Of a stretch of 36,262 bases of DNA, positions 25,139 to 34,668 are shown piece by piece. Each line of letters starts with the position of its first letter. Within the stretch, counting starts at the first letter, position 1. Position numbers and translations under genes: made by a program. The notes under the pieces are model-generated. The model saw only the letters and a list, made by a program, of their open reading frames with translations, was not told where the DNA came from and did no database searches. Location: positions 1 to 36,262 of the forward strand of contig NZ_JADEXP010000020.1 in the NCBI RefSeq assembly GCF_015207065.1, written 5' to 3'. Source of the stretch: Leptolyngbya cf. ectocarpi LEGE 11479 (GTDB lineage Bacteria; Cyanobacteriota; Cyanobacteriia; Phormidesmidales; Phormidesmidaceae).

Positions 25139-26011
25139 ATGACCATTAAAGGAACGACTCAGCTGCTGGGAGTGATTGGCCATCCAGTCAAGCATTCCAT
25201 GTCGCCGGTTATGCATAACGCTGCGATCGCAACCCTGGGACTAGACTACGTTTACCTGCCCTTTCCCATTGCCCCAGAGCAGCTTAGAACCGCCATCGAC
25301 GGCTTTGCCGCTATCGGTTTGCAGGGGTTTAACATTACCATTCCCCACAAGCAAACCATCATGCCTTTGCTGAGCGAGGTCTCAGACGTGGCGCGGGCAA
25401 TTGGCGCGGTCAACACAGTGTGGTGGAGCGATCGGGGCTGGTGCGGCACCAATACAGATGCCCTAGGATTTATGGGGCCGCTTAAAAGTTTGCAGCCAGA
25501 CCTAGAGCGCACCTGGAGCCAGACACCCGCAATAATTCTGGGCAACGGCGGGGCCGCGCGGGCCGTAGTAGCTGCCTGCCAGCAGCTGGGCTGTCCCAAG
25601 ATTTGGGTTGTGGGTCGTAGTGCCGAGAAACTAGCCGCTTTTGCCAACAGCTGGCCCACGCCGCCGCCCAATCTTTCGGTTCACCTGTGGACCAATCTGG
25701 ATGAGCTACTGCCCCAAGCCGGTTTAGTCGTAAATTCCACGCCAGTGGGAATGGCCCCCAACGTGGATGCATCCCCCTTAAGTCCTGACCAAATAGCTCG
25801 CTTACCTGACCATGCGATTGCGTACGATCTGATCTATACGCCCCGCCCTACCCTATTTCTGCAGCGGGCAATAGATCGAGAGCTGATAGCCATTGACGGT
25901 CTCGAAATGCTTGTGCAACAGGGCGCAGCCGCGTTAGAAATCTGGACACAGCAGACACCGCCAGTGGATGTCATGCGACAGGCTTTATGTACATACCTAA
26001 CATTAAATTAA
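25139..26011 (+). CDS. aroE: Shikimate dehydrogenase
   Basis: 290 residues: GVIGHPVKHSMSPVMHN (about 11-27, shikimate-binding Ser residues), NITIPHK with catalytic Lys71, GAVNTV, GTNTDALG (Asp107) and the NADP loop ILGNGGAARAVV (about 137-148). It reduces 3-dehydroshikimate to shikimate. All key residues are present and the length is normal. No Shine-Dalgarno site lies close to the ATG; AGGAG at about 25111 is too far. It shares a divergent control region with trpB. Confidence 0.96.
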   Translation: MTIKGTTQLLGVIGHPVKHSMSPVMHNAAIATLGLDYVYLPFPIAPEQLRTAIDGFAAIGLQGFNITIPHKQTIMPLLSEVSDVARAIGAVNTVWWSDRGWCGTNTDALGFMGPLKSLQPDLERTWSQTPAIILGNGGAARAVVAACQQLGCPKIWVVGRSAEKLAAFANSWPTPPPNLSVHLWTNLDELLPQAGLVVNSTPVGMAPNVDASPLSPDQIARLPDHAIAYDLIYTPRPTLFLQRAIDRELIAIDGLEMLVQQGAAALEIWTQQTPPVDVMRQALCTYLTLN

Positions 26012-26187
26012 CATCCACCGTCCGTCCGTATCAGCAAACATTAGACAATCCTTTCACAAACTTTAAAGTATTTCCTCCGGCCAAATAATAGCTTCATAAA
26101 CAGCCTCAGTAACCAGGGGTATATTCGGCCTATGGTGCATTGAAATTACACATCATAAACCCATATAAATACTGAGACTCTGAGGCC

Positions 26188-27369
26188 ATGCAACCACTCA
26201 CAGACAGCGGTTCTGACCATCCTATGGGGTCAGAACGCTCTCCAGCTCCCCAGCGTTTAGCCTGGTTAGATAGGGCAAAAGCCTATGGCATGTTTCTGGT
26301 TTACTATGGCCACTTTGTTGAGACAATCACCTATTTGCAAGGATTCTCTGTAGAGATAGCTGCATTTTCTCAATACAAGTTTATCTATGCTTTTCATATG
26401 CCTTTGTTCTTTATACTGTCGGGGTTTTTCGACAAGGCTAAGGAGCAGAAAATCTCATCATTTTTAACTCGTGGATTTTTGACTCGGATTCTACCCGCGA
26501 TCTTTTTTAATCTGATTGCCATCCTTATTCTCCTCTTGCAAGATCTGGCATTTAGAGACTCTAGCTACTATGACCATCCCTCCATAGAAAAGCTCTTGCT
26601 GGCCTTGCTCACTGGACGTCCGCTGGCAAACTTTATTACCTGGTTCTTGTTCTGTTTGTTTACAGTGGAATGTCTCAATTACATAGTCCGGCCCTTGATC
26701 AAGGCCAATCTTTGGAAGCGAGGAGGGCTGGCAATGATGACGTTGATAGTGGGCTATTTTATGGGATTAAACGAAGACACTCTTCAGGGTTTATCGATTC
26801 GGGGTCAAAATTTTTGGTATTTTACCGAAACTTTGATTGGGTTTAGTTTCTATCAGTTTGGATTCATATTGAAGCAATCAGGATTTATCTCTTTAGTTCA
26901 AGCCTCCTTTTATAAGTACATTGGGCTGGGGCTTACCTTCCTGTTGACGGTGCTCCTGTTTGATTTAAACCAAGGCCCATTCACAGATGCCAGGGAGTTA
27001 GTTTTGATGGCATCCGTCAGCCATGGCAATCTCATATTCTTTGGATTAACGGCTATTACGGGCTCTCTGTGGGTGATTTTTCTCGCTCTCTGTTTGCCGT
27101 CTAGCCGGGTGATTACCTTTATTGGGCAGAATACGTTAATTTTACTGGGGTTAAATTTTCTCTTTACTGATTTTACCCAACCCATTGTTGAAGCTATTGG
27201 GCTATCTGCGTTCGAGTCCTGGTGGTCTGTACTACTGCTATGCACGGCGCTGACCCTAAGCAGTTTTGCGGTGGCTATACCTGCTATTAAGCTTCTCCAT
27301 AGATTTATCCCACAGCTGGTGGGCAAACCCAAGACAGCTGGCCCCATACTACCTGCCCTGCTTCACTGA
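26188..27369 (+). CDS. Membrane acyltransferase (acyltransferase family 3)
   Basis: 393 residues with about ten hydrophobic helices. The N-terminal block LAWLDRAKAYGMFLVYYGHF places the conserved Arg and His of acyltransferase 3 proteins, and FHMPLFFILSGF is the other family signature. Such proteins move acetyl or other acyl groups to cell-surface sugars (OafA, NodX, WecH types). The preceding 176 bases hold no gene; CTCAGT (26106-26111) and ACTGAG (26170s) are weakly complementary. The acceptor is unknown, though a surface polysaccharide containing the sugar made by the rfb genes nearby is possible. It converges with the ABC ATPase gene, 38 bases apart. Confidence 0.85.
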   Translation: MQPLTDSGSDHPMGSERSPAPQRLAWLDRAKAYGMFLVYYGHFVETITYLQGFSVEIAAFSQYKFIYAFHMPLFFILSGFFDKAKEQKISSFLTRGFLTRILPAIFFNLIAILILLLQDLAFRDSSYYDHPSIEKLLLALLTGRPLANFITWFLFCLFTVECLNYIVRPLIKANLWKRGGLAMMTLIVGYFMGLNEDTLQGLSIRGQNFWYFTETLIGFSFYQFGFILKQSGFISLVQASFYKYIGLGLTFLLTVLLFDLNQGPFTDARELVLMASVSHGNLIFFGLTAITGSLWVIFLALCLPSSRVITFIGQNTLILLGLNFLFTDFTQPIVEAIGLSAFESWWSVLLLCTALTLSSFAVAIPAIKLLHRFIPQLVGKPKTAGPILPALLH

Positions 27370-27407
27370 CTCCTGCCATTCTGCCATTATTCTGAGGCTA
27401 TACCCTC

Positions 27408-28517
27408 CTAGGCAAACAGTCGTAGCCCGTACGGGTTAGGCTGAACGGCCACTTCTACAGTCTCACCTGTGGCAAATTTTAGGGGTGTACGTGCTTGCAA
27501 ATTACCTAGTGTGGGATGCTTCAGGGTGTATTTGTACTCGCGACCTAGGAATTCGCGATCGCAAATCACTAAGACAGTGCCTACACTCGACCCCACAGCC
27601 TTGAGACCCAGCTCCTCTTGGCGCAGCATCAATGTGCCTTGAGTAGCCTTCGTAGACTGGACCATCGCTGTATCCACTACACCCAGGGCCGTCTGCCAAC
27701 CGTCTGCCGAGCGATGGGCCTCAATAAAGTTAGCTTGGGTGACAAAGTCTGCAATAAACCGGGATGCAGGCTGTCCATAAATTTCCTCTGGGCTGGCCAA
27801 CTGCTCAATCCGACCGGCTCGCATGACGGCGACCCTATCGGCAATGGCCAGAGCTTCTTGCTGATCGTGGGTGACAAAAATTCCCGACGCCCCCACCCCC
27901 TTCAAGATACTGCGAACTTCCTGACGCAAATATAGACGCACTTGCACATCCAGATTGCTAAAGGGCTCATCTAGTAAAACCAGCGAGGGGCGAGGAGCCA
28001 GCGCTCGAGCCAGGGCAACCCGCTGTTGTTGCCCACCGGATAATGCATGGGGATAGCGCCGTTCCAATCCGGCTAATCCGACCAGCTGAATGGCCTCGTG
28101 AGCCAGGGCTTGAATTTGGCTACCGGGCAAGCGCCGATGACGACTCAGGTGTTTAAGGCCAAAAGCAACATTGTCAATGACAGATAAATGGGGAAATAAA
28201 GCATAGTCTTGGAAGACAATCCCCACATCCCGACGCTCAGGCGGCACAGTGGCCCCTTGACCACAGACCGGCTGCTGGGCCAGTTCAATCCAGCCCATCT
28301 CAGGGGTTTCAAATCCTGCAATGGTTCGCAACAAGGTGGTTTTCCCACAGCCCGAAGGTCCAAGCAATGCCAGTAGCTCCCCTTGATGTAGCTGCAGACT
28401 AACCTGGTTGATGGCAGGTACGGTCTGCTGGGGATACTGCTTAATCACATTGTGGAGCTGCAGTACCGTGGATAGAGATGTGGACGTCAAATCAGAAACC
28501 TGCGAGACCGTAGGCAT
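27408..28517 (-). CDS. ABC transporter ATP-binding protein, FbpC/FutC-like
   Basis: 369 residues with Walker A GPSGCGKTT (about 53-61), a Q loop in VFQDYALFPHL, signature LSGGQQQRVALARAL, Walker B LVLLDEP and the switch His in VTHDQ. The VPPERRDVGIVFQDYALFPHL stretch is typical of the ferric-iron (FbpC/FutC) branch of the CysA/PotA group. The C-terminal region (about 240-369) is a TOBE-like regulatory domain. Permease and binding-protein genes are absent here, so the substrate stays inferred; iron(III) is likeliest, with thiamine, sulfate or polyamine less so. Confidence 0.87.
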   Translation of the reverse strand: MPTVSQVSDLTSTSLSTVLQLHNVIKQYPQQTVPAINQVSLQLHQGELLALLGPSGCGKTTLLRTIAGFETPEMGWIELAQQPVCGQGATVPPERRDVGIVFQDYALFPHLSVIDNVAFGLKHLSRHRRLPGSQIQALAHEAIQLVGLAGLERRYPHALSGGQQQRVALARALAPRPSLVLLDEPFSNLDVQVRLYLRQEVRSILKGVGASGIFVTHDQQEALAIADRVAVMRAGRIEQLASPEEIYGQPASRFIADFVTQANFIEAHRSADGWQTALGVVDTAMVQSTKATQGTLMLRQEELGLKAVGSSVGTVLVICDREFLGREYKYTLKHPTLGNLQARTPLKFATGETVEVAVQPNPYGLRLFA

Positions 28518-28805
28518 AGAGACTAATCGGGACTACCGTAAGCGACAATGATGGGCGGGCAACTATTGAGATTAAGATGCAATAGCACTCCCATAGACAT
28601 CATATCGCCATCCCCCTCACCGTTAGACAGGTTCCCAATAATGTCCTCAATCATGTCTGTATGGCTGACTGCTACGGCATAGATGGCTTATTCAAACCGA
28701 CAAATCACCACAGTTTTTTTTATCAAAGAAAGGAATTGGTTTGTTTGTAGGCAGAATGATCACGTGATGGATTTAGCCATCCCAATTAAAACGGAGATAA
28801 TCAAA
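28518..28805. other. Divergent intergenic region between the ABC ATPase and lipoprotein genes
   Basis: About 290 bases without a convincing gene. An open frame runs from 28683 into the lipoprotein gene, but the ribosome-binding site GGAGA is at about 28793, near ATG 28806. The palindrome ATCACGTGAT (28759-28768), followed by GATGG/CCATC, could be an operator for the lipoprotein gene; this is position-based inference. Confidence 0.4.
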
Positions 28806-29186
28806 ATGAAAACTCGTGCAATTCAACTATTTTTAAGCCTGGGTGTAGCCGCAACGGTAGCTGCCTGCGGTGGCACAACAGACGCTGTCAAAGATGCCGG
28901 TGATGCCGCTGGTGATGCCGCTGGTGAAGCAGTAGACGCGGCTGGTGATGCGGTAGACGCGGCTGGTGATGCCGCTGGTACTGCTGTTGATGCGGCTGGT
29001 GATGCTGCCGGTGATGCAGTAGACGCCGCTGGCGATGCCGCTGGTGAAGTTAAGGAAACAGTTGAAGGCGCGGTAGACGATGCTAAAGACGCTGTCACGG
29101 GAGAAGAAGACAGCGAAAGCGACGAAGGCGACGAAGGCGACGAAGGCGATGAAGGCGGCGAAGGCGGCGAAGGTGGCGAAGGCTAA
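28806..29186 (+). CDS. Small repetitive acidic lipoprotein
   Basis: 126 residues from ATG 28806, which has GGAGA upstream. The signal peptide MKTRAIQLFLSLGVAATVAA ends in a lipobox with Cys21. The mature protein (about 28-80) consists of repeats of the type DAAGDAAGDAVDAAG, which would form an amphipathic helix like LEA or apolipoprotein segments. A spacer (KETVEGAVDDAKDAV) and a highly acidic tail (SESDEGDEGDEGDEGGEGGEG) follow. The DNA repeats are degenerate at third positions, so selection seems to hold the protein repeat. It is probably a periplasmic or outer-membrane lipoprotein. Its function is unknown; stress protection or cation binding by the tail is a guess. Confidence 0.82.
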   Translation: MKTRAIQLFLSLGVAATVAACGGTTDAVKDAGDAAGDAAGEAVDAAGDAVDAAGDAAGTAVDAAGDAAGDAVDAAGDAAGEVKETVEGAVDDAKDAVTGEEDSESDEGDEGDEGDEGGEGGEGGEG

Positions 29187-29230
29187 TAGATAATTCCATC
29201 GCTGGGATTTTGTCTGTCAATACCAATATG

Positions 29231-29268
29231 GAGGGGGGCTGACGTTAAGTTCACCCCCCTCTGTTTTT
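29231..29268 (+). terminator. Intrinsic terminator after the lipoprotein gene
   Basis: GAGGGGGG (29231-29238) pairs with CCCCCCTC (29254-29261), a perfect 8-bp GC stem, followed by TGTTTTT. It lies 44 bases after the lipoprotein stop. Confidence 0.9.
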
Positions 29269-29494
29269 GAGCAGAGCTTTTCATAATCCCTAGGGCCGAT
29301 ATCGGGCAAATACAGTCTAGAGCTGGGAATTCTGAGCCTGCGATGCCAGCACACTGTCGATTTTTGACAGTAGGTTCGTGTCAGGATGGAATCAAACTCC
29401 TAAAAAATCTCCGTTCTGGGAGTGAAAGAAAGCCCTACAATAATTTGGATTTAATAGATCTAGGTTCCATTGTCCATTTTCCCAAAGCCCGCCT
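29269..29494. other. Region upstream of carB
   Basis: No gene is supported. TACAAT (29436-29441) is a possible -10 box for carB without a good -35. An overlapping 62-codon frame begins at 29343 but runs into carB out of phase and is probably chance. No PyrR-type or leader-peptide attenuator is visible. Confidence 0.35.
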
Positions 29495-32400
29495 ATGCCT
29501 CGCCGCAACGACCTCAGCAAAATTTTGTTAATTGGCTCCGGTCCAATTGTTATCGGTCAGGCTTGCGAGTTTGACTATTCAGGTACGCAGGCCTGCAAAG
29601 CTCTGCGGGAAGAAGGGTATGAGGTGGTGCTGATCAACTCCAATCCGGCCACGATCATGACCGATCCAGATACGGCAGATCGCACCTACATTGAGCCTCT
29701 GACAGCTGAATTGGTAACGCGGGTGATCGAGCAAGAAAAGCCCGATGCACTACTGCCGACGATGGGGGGCCAGACGGCCCTCAATCTGGCCGTTAATTTG
29801 GCCAAGGATGGTACCTTAGCAGCTCATAATGTGGAGCTGATCGGGGCCAAGCTAGAGGCGATTGAAATGGCAGAAGATCGCCGCCTCTTTAAGGAGGCTA
29901 TGGAGCGTATTGAGGTGGGTGTTTGTCCGTCAGGATTGGCGGAAACCATGGAAGAGGCCCAGGTCATTGCCAATGAAATTGGCTCCTATCCGTTAATTAT
30001 CCGACCGGCATTTACCTTAGGGGGCACGGGGGGAGGGATCGCCTACAACCAGGAAGAATTTGAAACCATTGCCAAGTCAGGGCTTGATGCCAGTCCGGTT
30101 TCACAGATTTTGGTTGAGAAATCGCTGTTGGGCTGGAAGGAATATGAGCTTGAGGTGATGCGGGATCTCGCCGACAACGTGGTGATCATCTGCTCGATTG
30201 AAAATCTAGATCCCATGGGCATCCACACCGGGGATTCGATTACGGTAGCTCCGGCCCAGACGCTGACGGATAAGGAATATCAGCGGTTGCGGGATGTGTC
30301 CATTAAGATTATTCGTGAAATCGGGGTGGAAACCGGGGGATCGAATATCCAGTTTGCGGTCAATCCGGACACTGGGGATGTGATTGTGATTGAGATGAAC
30401 CCTCGGGTATCTCGCAGTTCGGCCCTGGCATCTAAGGCCACCGGTTTTCCCATTGCAAAATTTGCCGCCAAGCTAGCGGTGGGCTACACCCTAAGTGAAA
30501 TTTCCAACGACATTACCCAAAAAACCCCCGCTAGTTTTGAGCCGACCATTGACTATGTCGTCACGAAAATTCCTCGGTTTGCCTTTGAAAAGTTTCCCGG
30601 TAGTGCCCCTTTGCTAACGACCCAGATGAAGTCGGTGGGCGAGGCGATGGCCATTGGACGCACGTTTCAAGAGTCGTTTCAGAAAGCGCTGCGATCGCTA
30701 GAAACAGGACGAGCCGGTTGGGGCTGCGATCGCAACGAAAATCTACCCAATATCTCGAAGGTGCGCTCCAGCTTACGCTCCCCCAATCCCGAGCGAATTT
30801 TTGCCCTGCGCCATGCTCTGCAGCTGAGCTTAACGCCCCAGGATATCTATGAACTTACCGGGATTGATCCCTGGTTTATCGATCAGCTGCAGGATTTGCT
30901 CGTTACCGAAAAATGGCTAAAGCGCAGCGCCCTTGAGGCCATCACCCCTGAGCAAATGATGGCGGTCAAACAGCAAGGCTTTAGCGATCGCCAAATTGCC
31001 TATGCCACCAAAACCGACGAAGACCGCGTTCGAGCCCAGCGCCAGTCTCTGGGGGTGATCCCGGTCTATAAAACGGTGGATACCTGTGCAGCGGAGTTTG
31101 AGGCCTATACGCCCTACTACTACTCCACCTATGAAACTGAAACCGAGGTTAAACCCTCCACCCGACGTAAGGTGATGATTTTAGGCGGTGGTCCCAACCG
31201 CATTGGCCAGGGGATTGAGTTTGACTACTGTTGTTGTCACGCGTCCTACGCCCTGCAGGCCAATGACTTCGAGACCATTATGGTCAACTCCAACCCAGAG
31301 ACCGTCTCCACTGACTATGACACTAGCGATCGCCTCTACTTTGAGCCCCTAACCAAAGAAGATGTGCTCAATATCATTGAGGCGGAGAGCCCAGAGGGGA
31401 TCATTATTCAGTTTGGGGGGCAAACGCCGCTAAAACTGGCTGTGCCGCTGCAGGCTTACCTTGCCAGTCAGCCCAACGGCAGCCCGATTCAAACCAAGAT
31501 TTGGGGCACGTCTCCCGATTCGATTGATACCGCTGAAGACCGGGAGCGGTTTGAAAAAATTCTTTGGGATTTGGACATTAAGCAACCTCCCAACGGGATT
31601 GCCCGCAGCTACCAAGAAGCCCTAGAAATTGCTCAGAAAATTAACTACCCGGTGGTGGTCCGTCCTAGCTATGTGCTGGGGGGACGTGCCATGGAGGTGG
31701 TCTACTCCGATCAGGATCTAGAGCGCTATATGAAAACGGCGGTCCAAGTCGAGCCTGACCACCCGATTTTGATTGACCGATTTTTGGAAAATGCCATTGA
31801 GGTGGATGTGGATGCTGTGTGCGATCGCACCGGCCAGGTGGTCATCGGCGGCATCATGGAGCATATTGAACAGGCGGGGATTCACTCAGGAGACTCTGCC
31901 TGCTCTCTGCCCACCATTACCCTCAGTGCCCAATCCCTCAGCGTGATTCGTGACTGGACCGTCAAACTAGCCAAGGCCCTGCAGGTAATAGGACTGATGA
32001 ATATTCAGTTTGCGGTTAAAGATGACGATGTTTACATCCTAGAGGCCAATCCTCGAGCCTCTCGCACAGTCCCCTTTGTCTCTAAGGCAACGGGCATTCC
32101 TTTAGCCAAGATTGCTGTGCTGATCATGTCTGGGCAAACTCTGGCAGATGTGGGCGTTACCCAAGAGGTGATCCCCACCCACATATCAGTCAAAGAGGCG
32201 GTCCTTCCCTTTAGCAAGTTTCCAGGTACCGATACCCTACTAGGACCAGAAATGCGCTCTACGGGTGAAGTGATGGGGATCGATGTGGACTTTGGCCGCT
32301 CCTTTGCTAAGGCTGAACTGGCTGCCAGCCAAGCGATCCCTTTACAAGGGACCACCTTTATTTCCATGAACGATCGCGAGAAAGAAGCCGTAGTTCCCAT

Positions 32401-32740
32401 TGCCAAAGAACTCTCAGCCTTAGGTTTTCAGCTAATCGCCACGACGGGCACTCGCAAAGTCCTACAAACCTATGGGTTAGAGGTAGGTCTTGTGTATAAA
32501 GTGCATGAAGGTCGCCCCCATGTGATCGATGCGATTAAAAACAAAGAGATTCAGCTGATTATCAACACGCCCACGGGGGCCACTGCTCAGGAAGACGATC
32601 GGATGATTCGCCGCACGGCCCTCGACTACAAAATCCCAACCATTACAACGCTCTCTGGTGCTCGAGCCACCATTGAGGCCATTCGTTCATTGCAACAACA
32701 AACGCTGGCTGTCAAAGCTCTTCAAGACTATTTCGTCTAG
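29495..32740 (+). CDS. carB: Carbamoyl-phosphate synthase large chain
   Basis: 1081 residues, full length for the family. The two homologous halves are visible: the first starts [22 protein letters not shown] (about 9-30), the second [22 protein letters not shown] (about 560-580). Each has an ATP-grasp domain ([36 protein letters not shown]) and an [10 protein letters not shown] or EANPRASRT metal-binding strand. The C-terminal MGS-like allosteric domain (about 940-1081) contains [10 protein letters not shown]. It makes carbamoyl phosphate for arginine and pyrimidines with a small subunit (carA) encoded elsewhere. No Shine-Dalgarno site is obvious before the ATG. A perfect 14-bp hairpin follows the gene. 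Confidence 0.97.
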   Translation: MPRRNDLSKILLIGSGPIVIGQACEFDYSGTQACKALREEGYEVVLINSNPATIMTDPDTADRTYIEPLTAELVTRVIEQEKPDALLPTMGGQTALNLAVNLAKDGTLAAHNVELIGAKLEAIEMAEDRRLFKEAMERIEVGVCPSGLAETMEEAQVIANEIGSYPLIIRPAFTLGGTGGGIAYNQEEFETIAKSGLDASPVSQILVEKSLLGWKEYELEVMRDLADNVVIICSIENLDPMGIHTGDSITVAPAQTLTDKEYQRLRDVSIKIIREIGVETGGSNIQFAVNPDTGDVIVIEMNPRVSRSSALASKATGFPIAKFAAKLAVGYTLSEISNDITQKTPASFEPTIDYVVTKIPRFAFEKFPGSAPLLTTQMKSVGEAMAIGRTFQESFQKALRSLETGRAGWGCDRNENLPNISKVRSSLRSPNPERIFALRHALQLSLTPQDIYELTGIDPWFIDQLQDLLVTEKWLKRSALEAITPEQMMAVKQQGFSDRQIAYATKTDEDRVRAQRQSLGVIPVYKTVDTCAAEFEAYTPYYYSTYETETEVKPSTRRKVMILGGGPNRIGQGIEFDYCCCHASYALQANDFETIMVNSNPETVSTDYDTSDRLYFEPLTKEDVLNIIEAESPEGIIIQFGGQTPLKLAVPLQAYLASQPNGSPIQTKIWGTSPDSIDTAEDRERFEKILWDLDIKQPPNGIARSYQEALEIAQKINYPVVVRPSYVLGGRAMEVVYSDQDLERYMKTAVQVEPDHPILIDRFLENAIEVDVDAVCDRTGQVVIGGIMEHIEQAGIHSGDSACSLPTITLSAQSLSVIRDWTVKLAKALQVIGLMNIQFAVKDDDVYILEANPRASRTVPFVSKATGIPLAKIAVLIMSGQTLADVGVTQEVIPTHISVKEAVLPFSKFPGTDTLLGPEMRSTGEVMGIDVDFGRSFAKAELAASQAIPLQGTTFISMNDREKEAVVPIAKELSALGFQLIATTGTRKVLQTYGLEVGLVYKVHEGRPHVIDAIKNKEIQLIINTPTGATAQEDDRMIRRTALDYKIPTITTLSGARATIEAIRSLQQQTLAVKALQDYFV

Positions 32741-32795
32741 CTCTAGACATTCGTTGTCCCATTACGCCACCGGACTCAAAATAGTCTTCATACTA

Positions 32796-32829
32796 AAGCA
32801 GGCCTCTTCCAATGCGAAGAGGCCTGCTT
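32796..32829. terminator. Bidirectional terminator between carB and rpsU
   Basis: AAGCAGGCCTCTTC (32796-32809) and GAAGAGGCCTGCTT (32816-32829) form a perfect 14-bp stem with a 6-base loop, between convergent genes. T tracts are short on both strands, but the stem stability and position make a terminator the best reading. Confidence 0.75.
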
Positions 32830-32854
32830 AAAAGAGCTTGATTGCCTTAAAGCA

Positions 32855-33067
32855 TCACTCTTTGTTATTGTTCCGATTGCTGCGATTACGACTCCAGCGC
32901 TTTTGACGATGCTTTGCGATCGCTTTACGCTTTAGCTTCTCAGCAGGTGTTTCAAAATAGCGGTGCTTCTTCATATCAGAAAAAATACCCGCCTGTACCA
33001 CCTTACGCTTAAATCTTCGCAGCGCTGATTCAATACCTTCATCATCCCCAAGGATAACCTGGGCCAT
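32855..33067 (-). CDS. rpsU: 30S ribosomal protein S21
   Basis: 70 residues from ATG 33067, with AAAGGAG eight bases upstream; the frame is open 21 bases further but that start lacks a site. The sequence [20 protein letters not shown], then [21 protein letters not shown], is the standard bacterial S21, with a basic, Asn-rich C-terminus. It lies 94 bases downstream of an RRM protein gene on the same strand. This rbp-rpsU order is known in cyanobacteria such as Anabaena, where the pair is co-expressed and cold-responsive. Confidence 0.96.
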   Translation of the reverse strand: MAQVILGDDEGIESALRRFKRKVVQAGIFSDMKKHRYFETPAEKLKRKAIAKHRQKRWSRNRSNRNNNKE

Positions 33068-33161
33068 AGTAATCTCCTTTAACGACAAAAATGGGGCAGG
33101 CTAACTGCCCCATAGTAGACCAGAGCTAAGTGAAAAAACACATAACCCACACTAGACAATT

Positions 33162-33437
33162 TTAGAAGCGACCACCGCCGCCACCGCCACGCTGTTCACG
33201 GGGACGCGCCTTGTTAACACGCAGGTCTCTACCCATCCACTCTGCACCATCTAGGGCCTCAATAGCGGCGGACTCTTCATCTTCTGAAGACATTTCTACA
33301 AATGCAAAACCACGAGGACGACCGGTTTCACGATCGGTGGGTAGATGGACACGCTGGACTGCTCCATACTCTGCAAAGACAGCAGTGATGTCTTCACCAG
33401 TAGCATCGTAGGACAGATTTCCAACATAAATGGACAT
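33162..33437 (-). CDS. RNA-binding protein with one RRM (cyanobacterial Rbp type)
   Basis: 91 residues from ATG 33437, with GGAGA upstream; an in-frame extension to 33464 lacks a site. MSIYVGNLSYDATGEDI carries RNP2 (IYVGNL), and GRPRGFAFVEM carries RNP1 (RGFAFVEM). A short Gly-rich tail (GGGGGGRF) ends the protein. Cyanobacterial Rbp proteins bind mRNA and many are induced by cold. It is probably co-transcribed with rpsU. The 5' region holds an 8-bp hairpin about 120 bases before the start. Confidence 0.94.
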   Translation of the reverse strand: MSIYVGNLSYDATGEDITAVFAEYGAVQRVHLPTDRETGRPRGFAFVEMSSEDEESAAIEALDGAEWMGRDLRVNKARPREQRGGGGGGRF

Positions 33438-33554
33438 AGAGAATCTCCTAAGTTTGATATGCAACGAGTTATACGGGAGATCCCTCTAGAATCAAATCGA
33501 AGTCGAAATTGAACTGGTCGAGTTGAACTGCGAGCGTATCGTACCGAAAACTGA

Positions 33555-33576
33555 GCGTTACCGGGCATGGTAACGC
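33555..33576 (-). promoter_or_regulatory. Hairpin in the upstream region of the rbp gene
   Basis: GCGTTACC (33555-33562) and GGTAACGC (33569-33576) form a perfect 8-bp stem. In the rbp direction it is followed by TCAGTTTT, a weak T run. It may be a 5'-leader element or an early terminator. Long leaders are known for cold-regulated rbp genes, but the link here is inference. The rest of 33438-33700 shows nothing else that I can name. Confidence 0.4.
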
Positions 33577-33700
33577 ATTGCCATAAAACTTTAGCATACC
33601 TTGCCAGCCGCTGATTTTAATTTTAAGGATTGTTTTCTATCCTTTTTTGAGGGGCATAAACCGGGCGTCAATCTCAGTATCAGCAACTAATCACCGTTGT

Positions 33701-34495
33701 TTATTTACATTCAAAATGTAGATTGAGCTGAGTCTTAAGTTCGTCTAATGAATTGCCTAAAAGATCAAAAACGGTAATCTGGCTAGGATAGTAGGTCGCC
33801 ACCAGGTTTTGGATGGTTTCATCTTCTGACGGGGTTACTCCACTGATGGTATCGGCCACTGAGTCAGCTAAACGACCACTGCCGGCAATAACCATGACCT
33901 GTCTGCCTAGTTCCAAGTTGAGCGTTAAATCTTGAAGTGACACCTGGCCACCATTAATCAGTAGAGTGATTGACGGAGATGGCCCAGCTAGAACGGATGA
34001 AAATTTGGCCAACCAGCGGGATTCGCTGCCCCAGTTTTCACCTGGCACTAGAAAAAAGTGAGTGTGATGGGGTTCAAGTTCAACGGGCGGATAGTTTCCA
34101 TCATCTAAGGTCTGCGGTTGCTGACTACCGATTGGGAAAATAACTCTATTGAGAGGAGCAACGCCAATCAGATTAAACTGACCGCTAACATGATGACGTG
34201 CTTGGCCCATCATATGAATTACCCCGGCATCGGTACCGCCATCTAAAACAGTGATGCCTAACGTATCCGACAATGTTGCCAAGGGGCCATTAAAACACTG
34301 CAGTAACTTTGCCTGACTCTCATCCGTCATGTAGCTAGCACCACCAATGACTAGCAATGTTGGGGTAGGTCCATACAAGCCCATGACCGATAAAGCATTT
34401 TCATACCCTATCCCATCGGCCACCGTCAGAATCTTGGCAAGCTGCCCAGTATCAAACCTATGTTCAACGATGCCGTTGGCTGACGTGTTGGGCAT
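33701..34495 (-). CDS. SLOG-domain protein of the TRPM-like prokaryotic type
   Basis: 264 residues. The Rossmann-like core carries LLVIGGASYMTD (GGA at 51-53) and LDGGTDAGVIHMMGQA (GGT at 86-88), the two loops that bind a nucleotide or nucleotide-derived ligand in SLOG proteins. The RHHVSGQFNLIGVAP and FFLVPGENWGSESRWLAKF segments match the prokaryotic relatives of the TRPM N-terminal region. No TM segment is present. SLOG domains are predicted sensors or processors of nucleotide signals such as ADP-ribose derivatives in bacterial conflict systems. The gene follows a SLATT-GH19 gene by 173 bases on the same strand, which supports a sensor-effector pair. The ligand is not known. Confidence 0.8.
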   Translation of the reverse strand: MPNTSANGIVEHRFDTGQLAKILTVADGIGYENALSVMGLYGPTPTLLVIGGASYMTDESQAKLLQCFNGPLATLSDTLGITVLDGGTDAGVIHMMGQARHHVSGQFNLIGVAPLNRVIFPIGSQQPQTLDDGNYPPVELEPHHTHFFLVPGENWGSESRWLAKFSSVLAGPSPSITLLINGGQVSLQDLTLNLELGRQVMVIAGSGRLADSVADTISGVTPSEDETIQNLVATYYPSQITVFDLLGNSLDELKTQLNLHFECK

Positions 34496-34668
34496 TTCGT
34501 ATCTCTCTTCACAAAAGGTGGTCTGGCGGCCTGTGCTGGTTAACCCATTTACACCCCCAAAATACCCTTATCCTGTCAAACCTGCGCAAGTTTATAGATG
34601 AAGATAACCAATATTTAGGGCAGCATTGTCCATATATTGCAGATTGATTCGTGCAGATTGGCGCTGAC

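Noticed and set aside
28823-29098. Minus-strand Ala/Ser/Pro-rich ORF opposite the lipoprotein
   Set aside because: It is a by-product of the short repeats on the plus strand, where the signal peptide and lipobox are clear.
29343-29531. 62-codon ORF overlapping the carB start
   Set aside because: It runs out of phase into carB and shows no leader-peptide bias or attenuator hairpin.
32796-32829. Perfect 14-bp palindrome considered as a recombination or attachment site
   Set aside because: It lies between convergent genes at the distance expected for a shared terminator, and no integrase or duplicate copy is seen.
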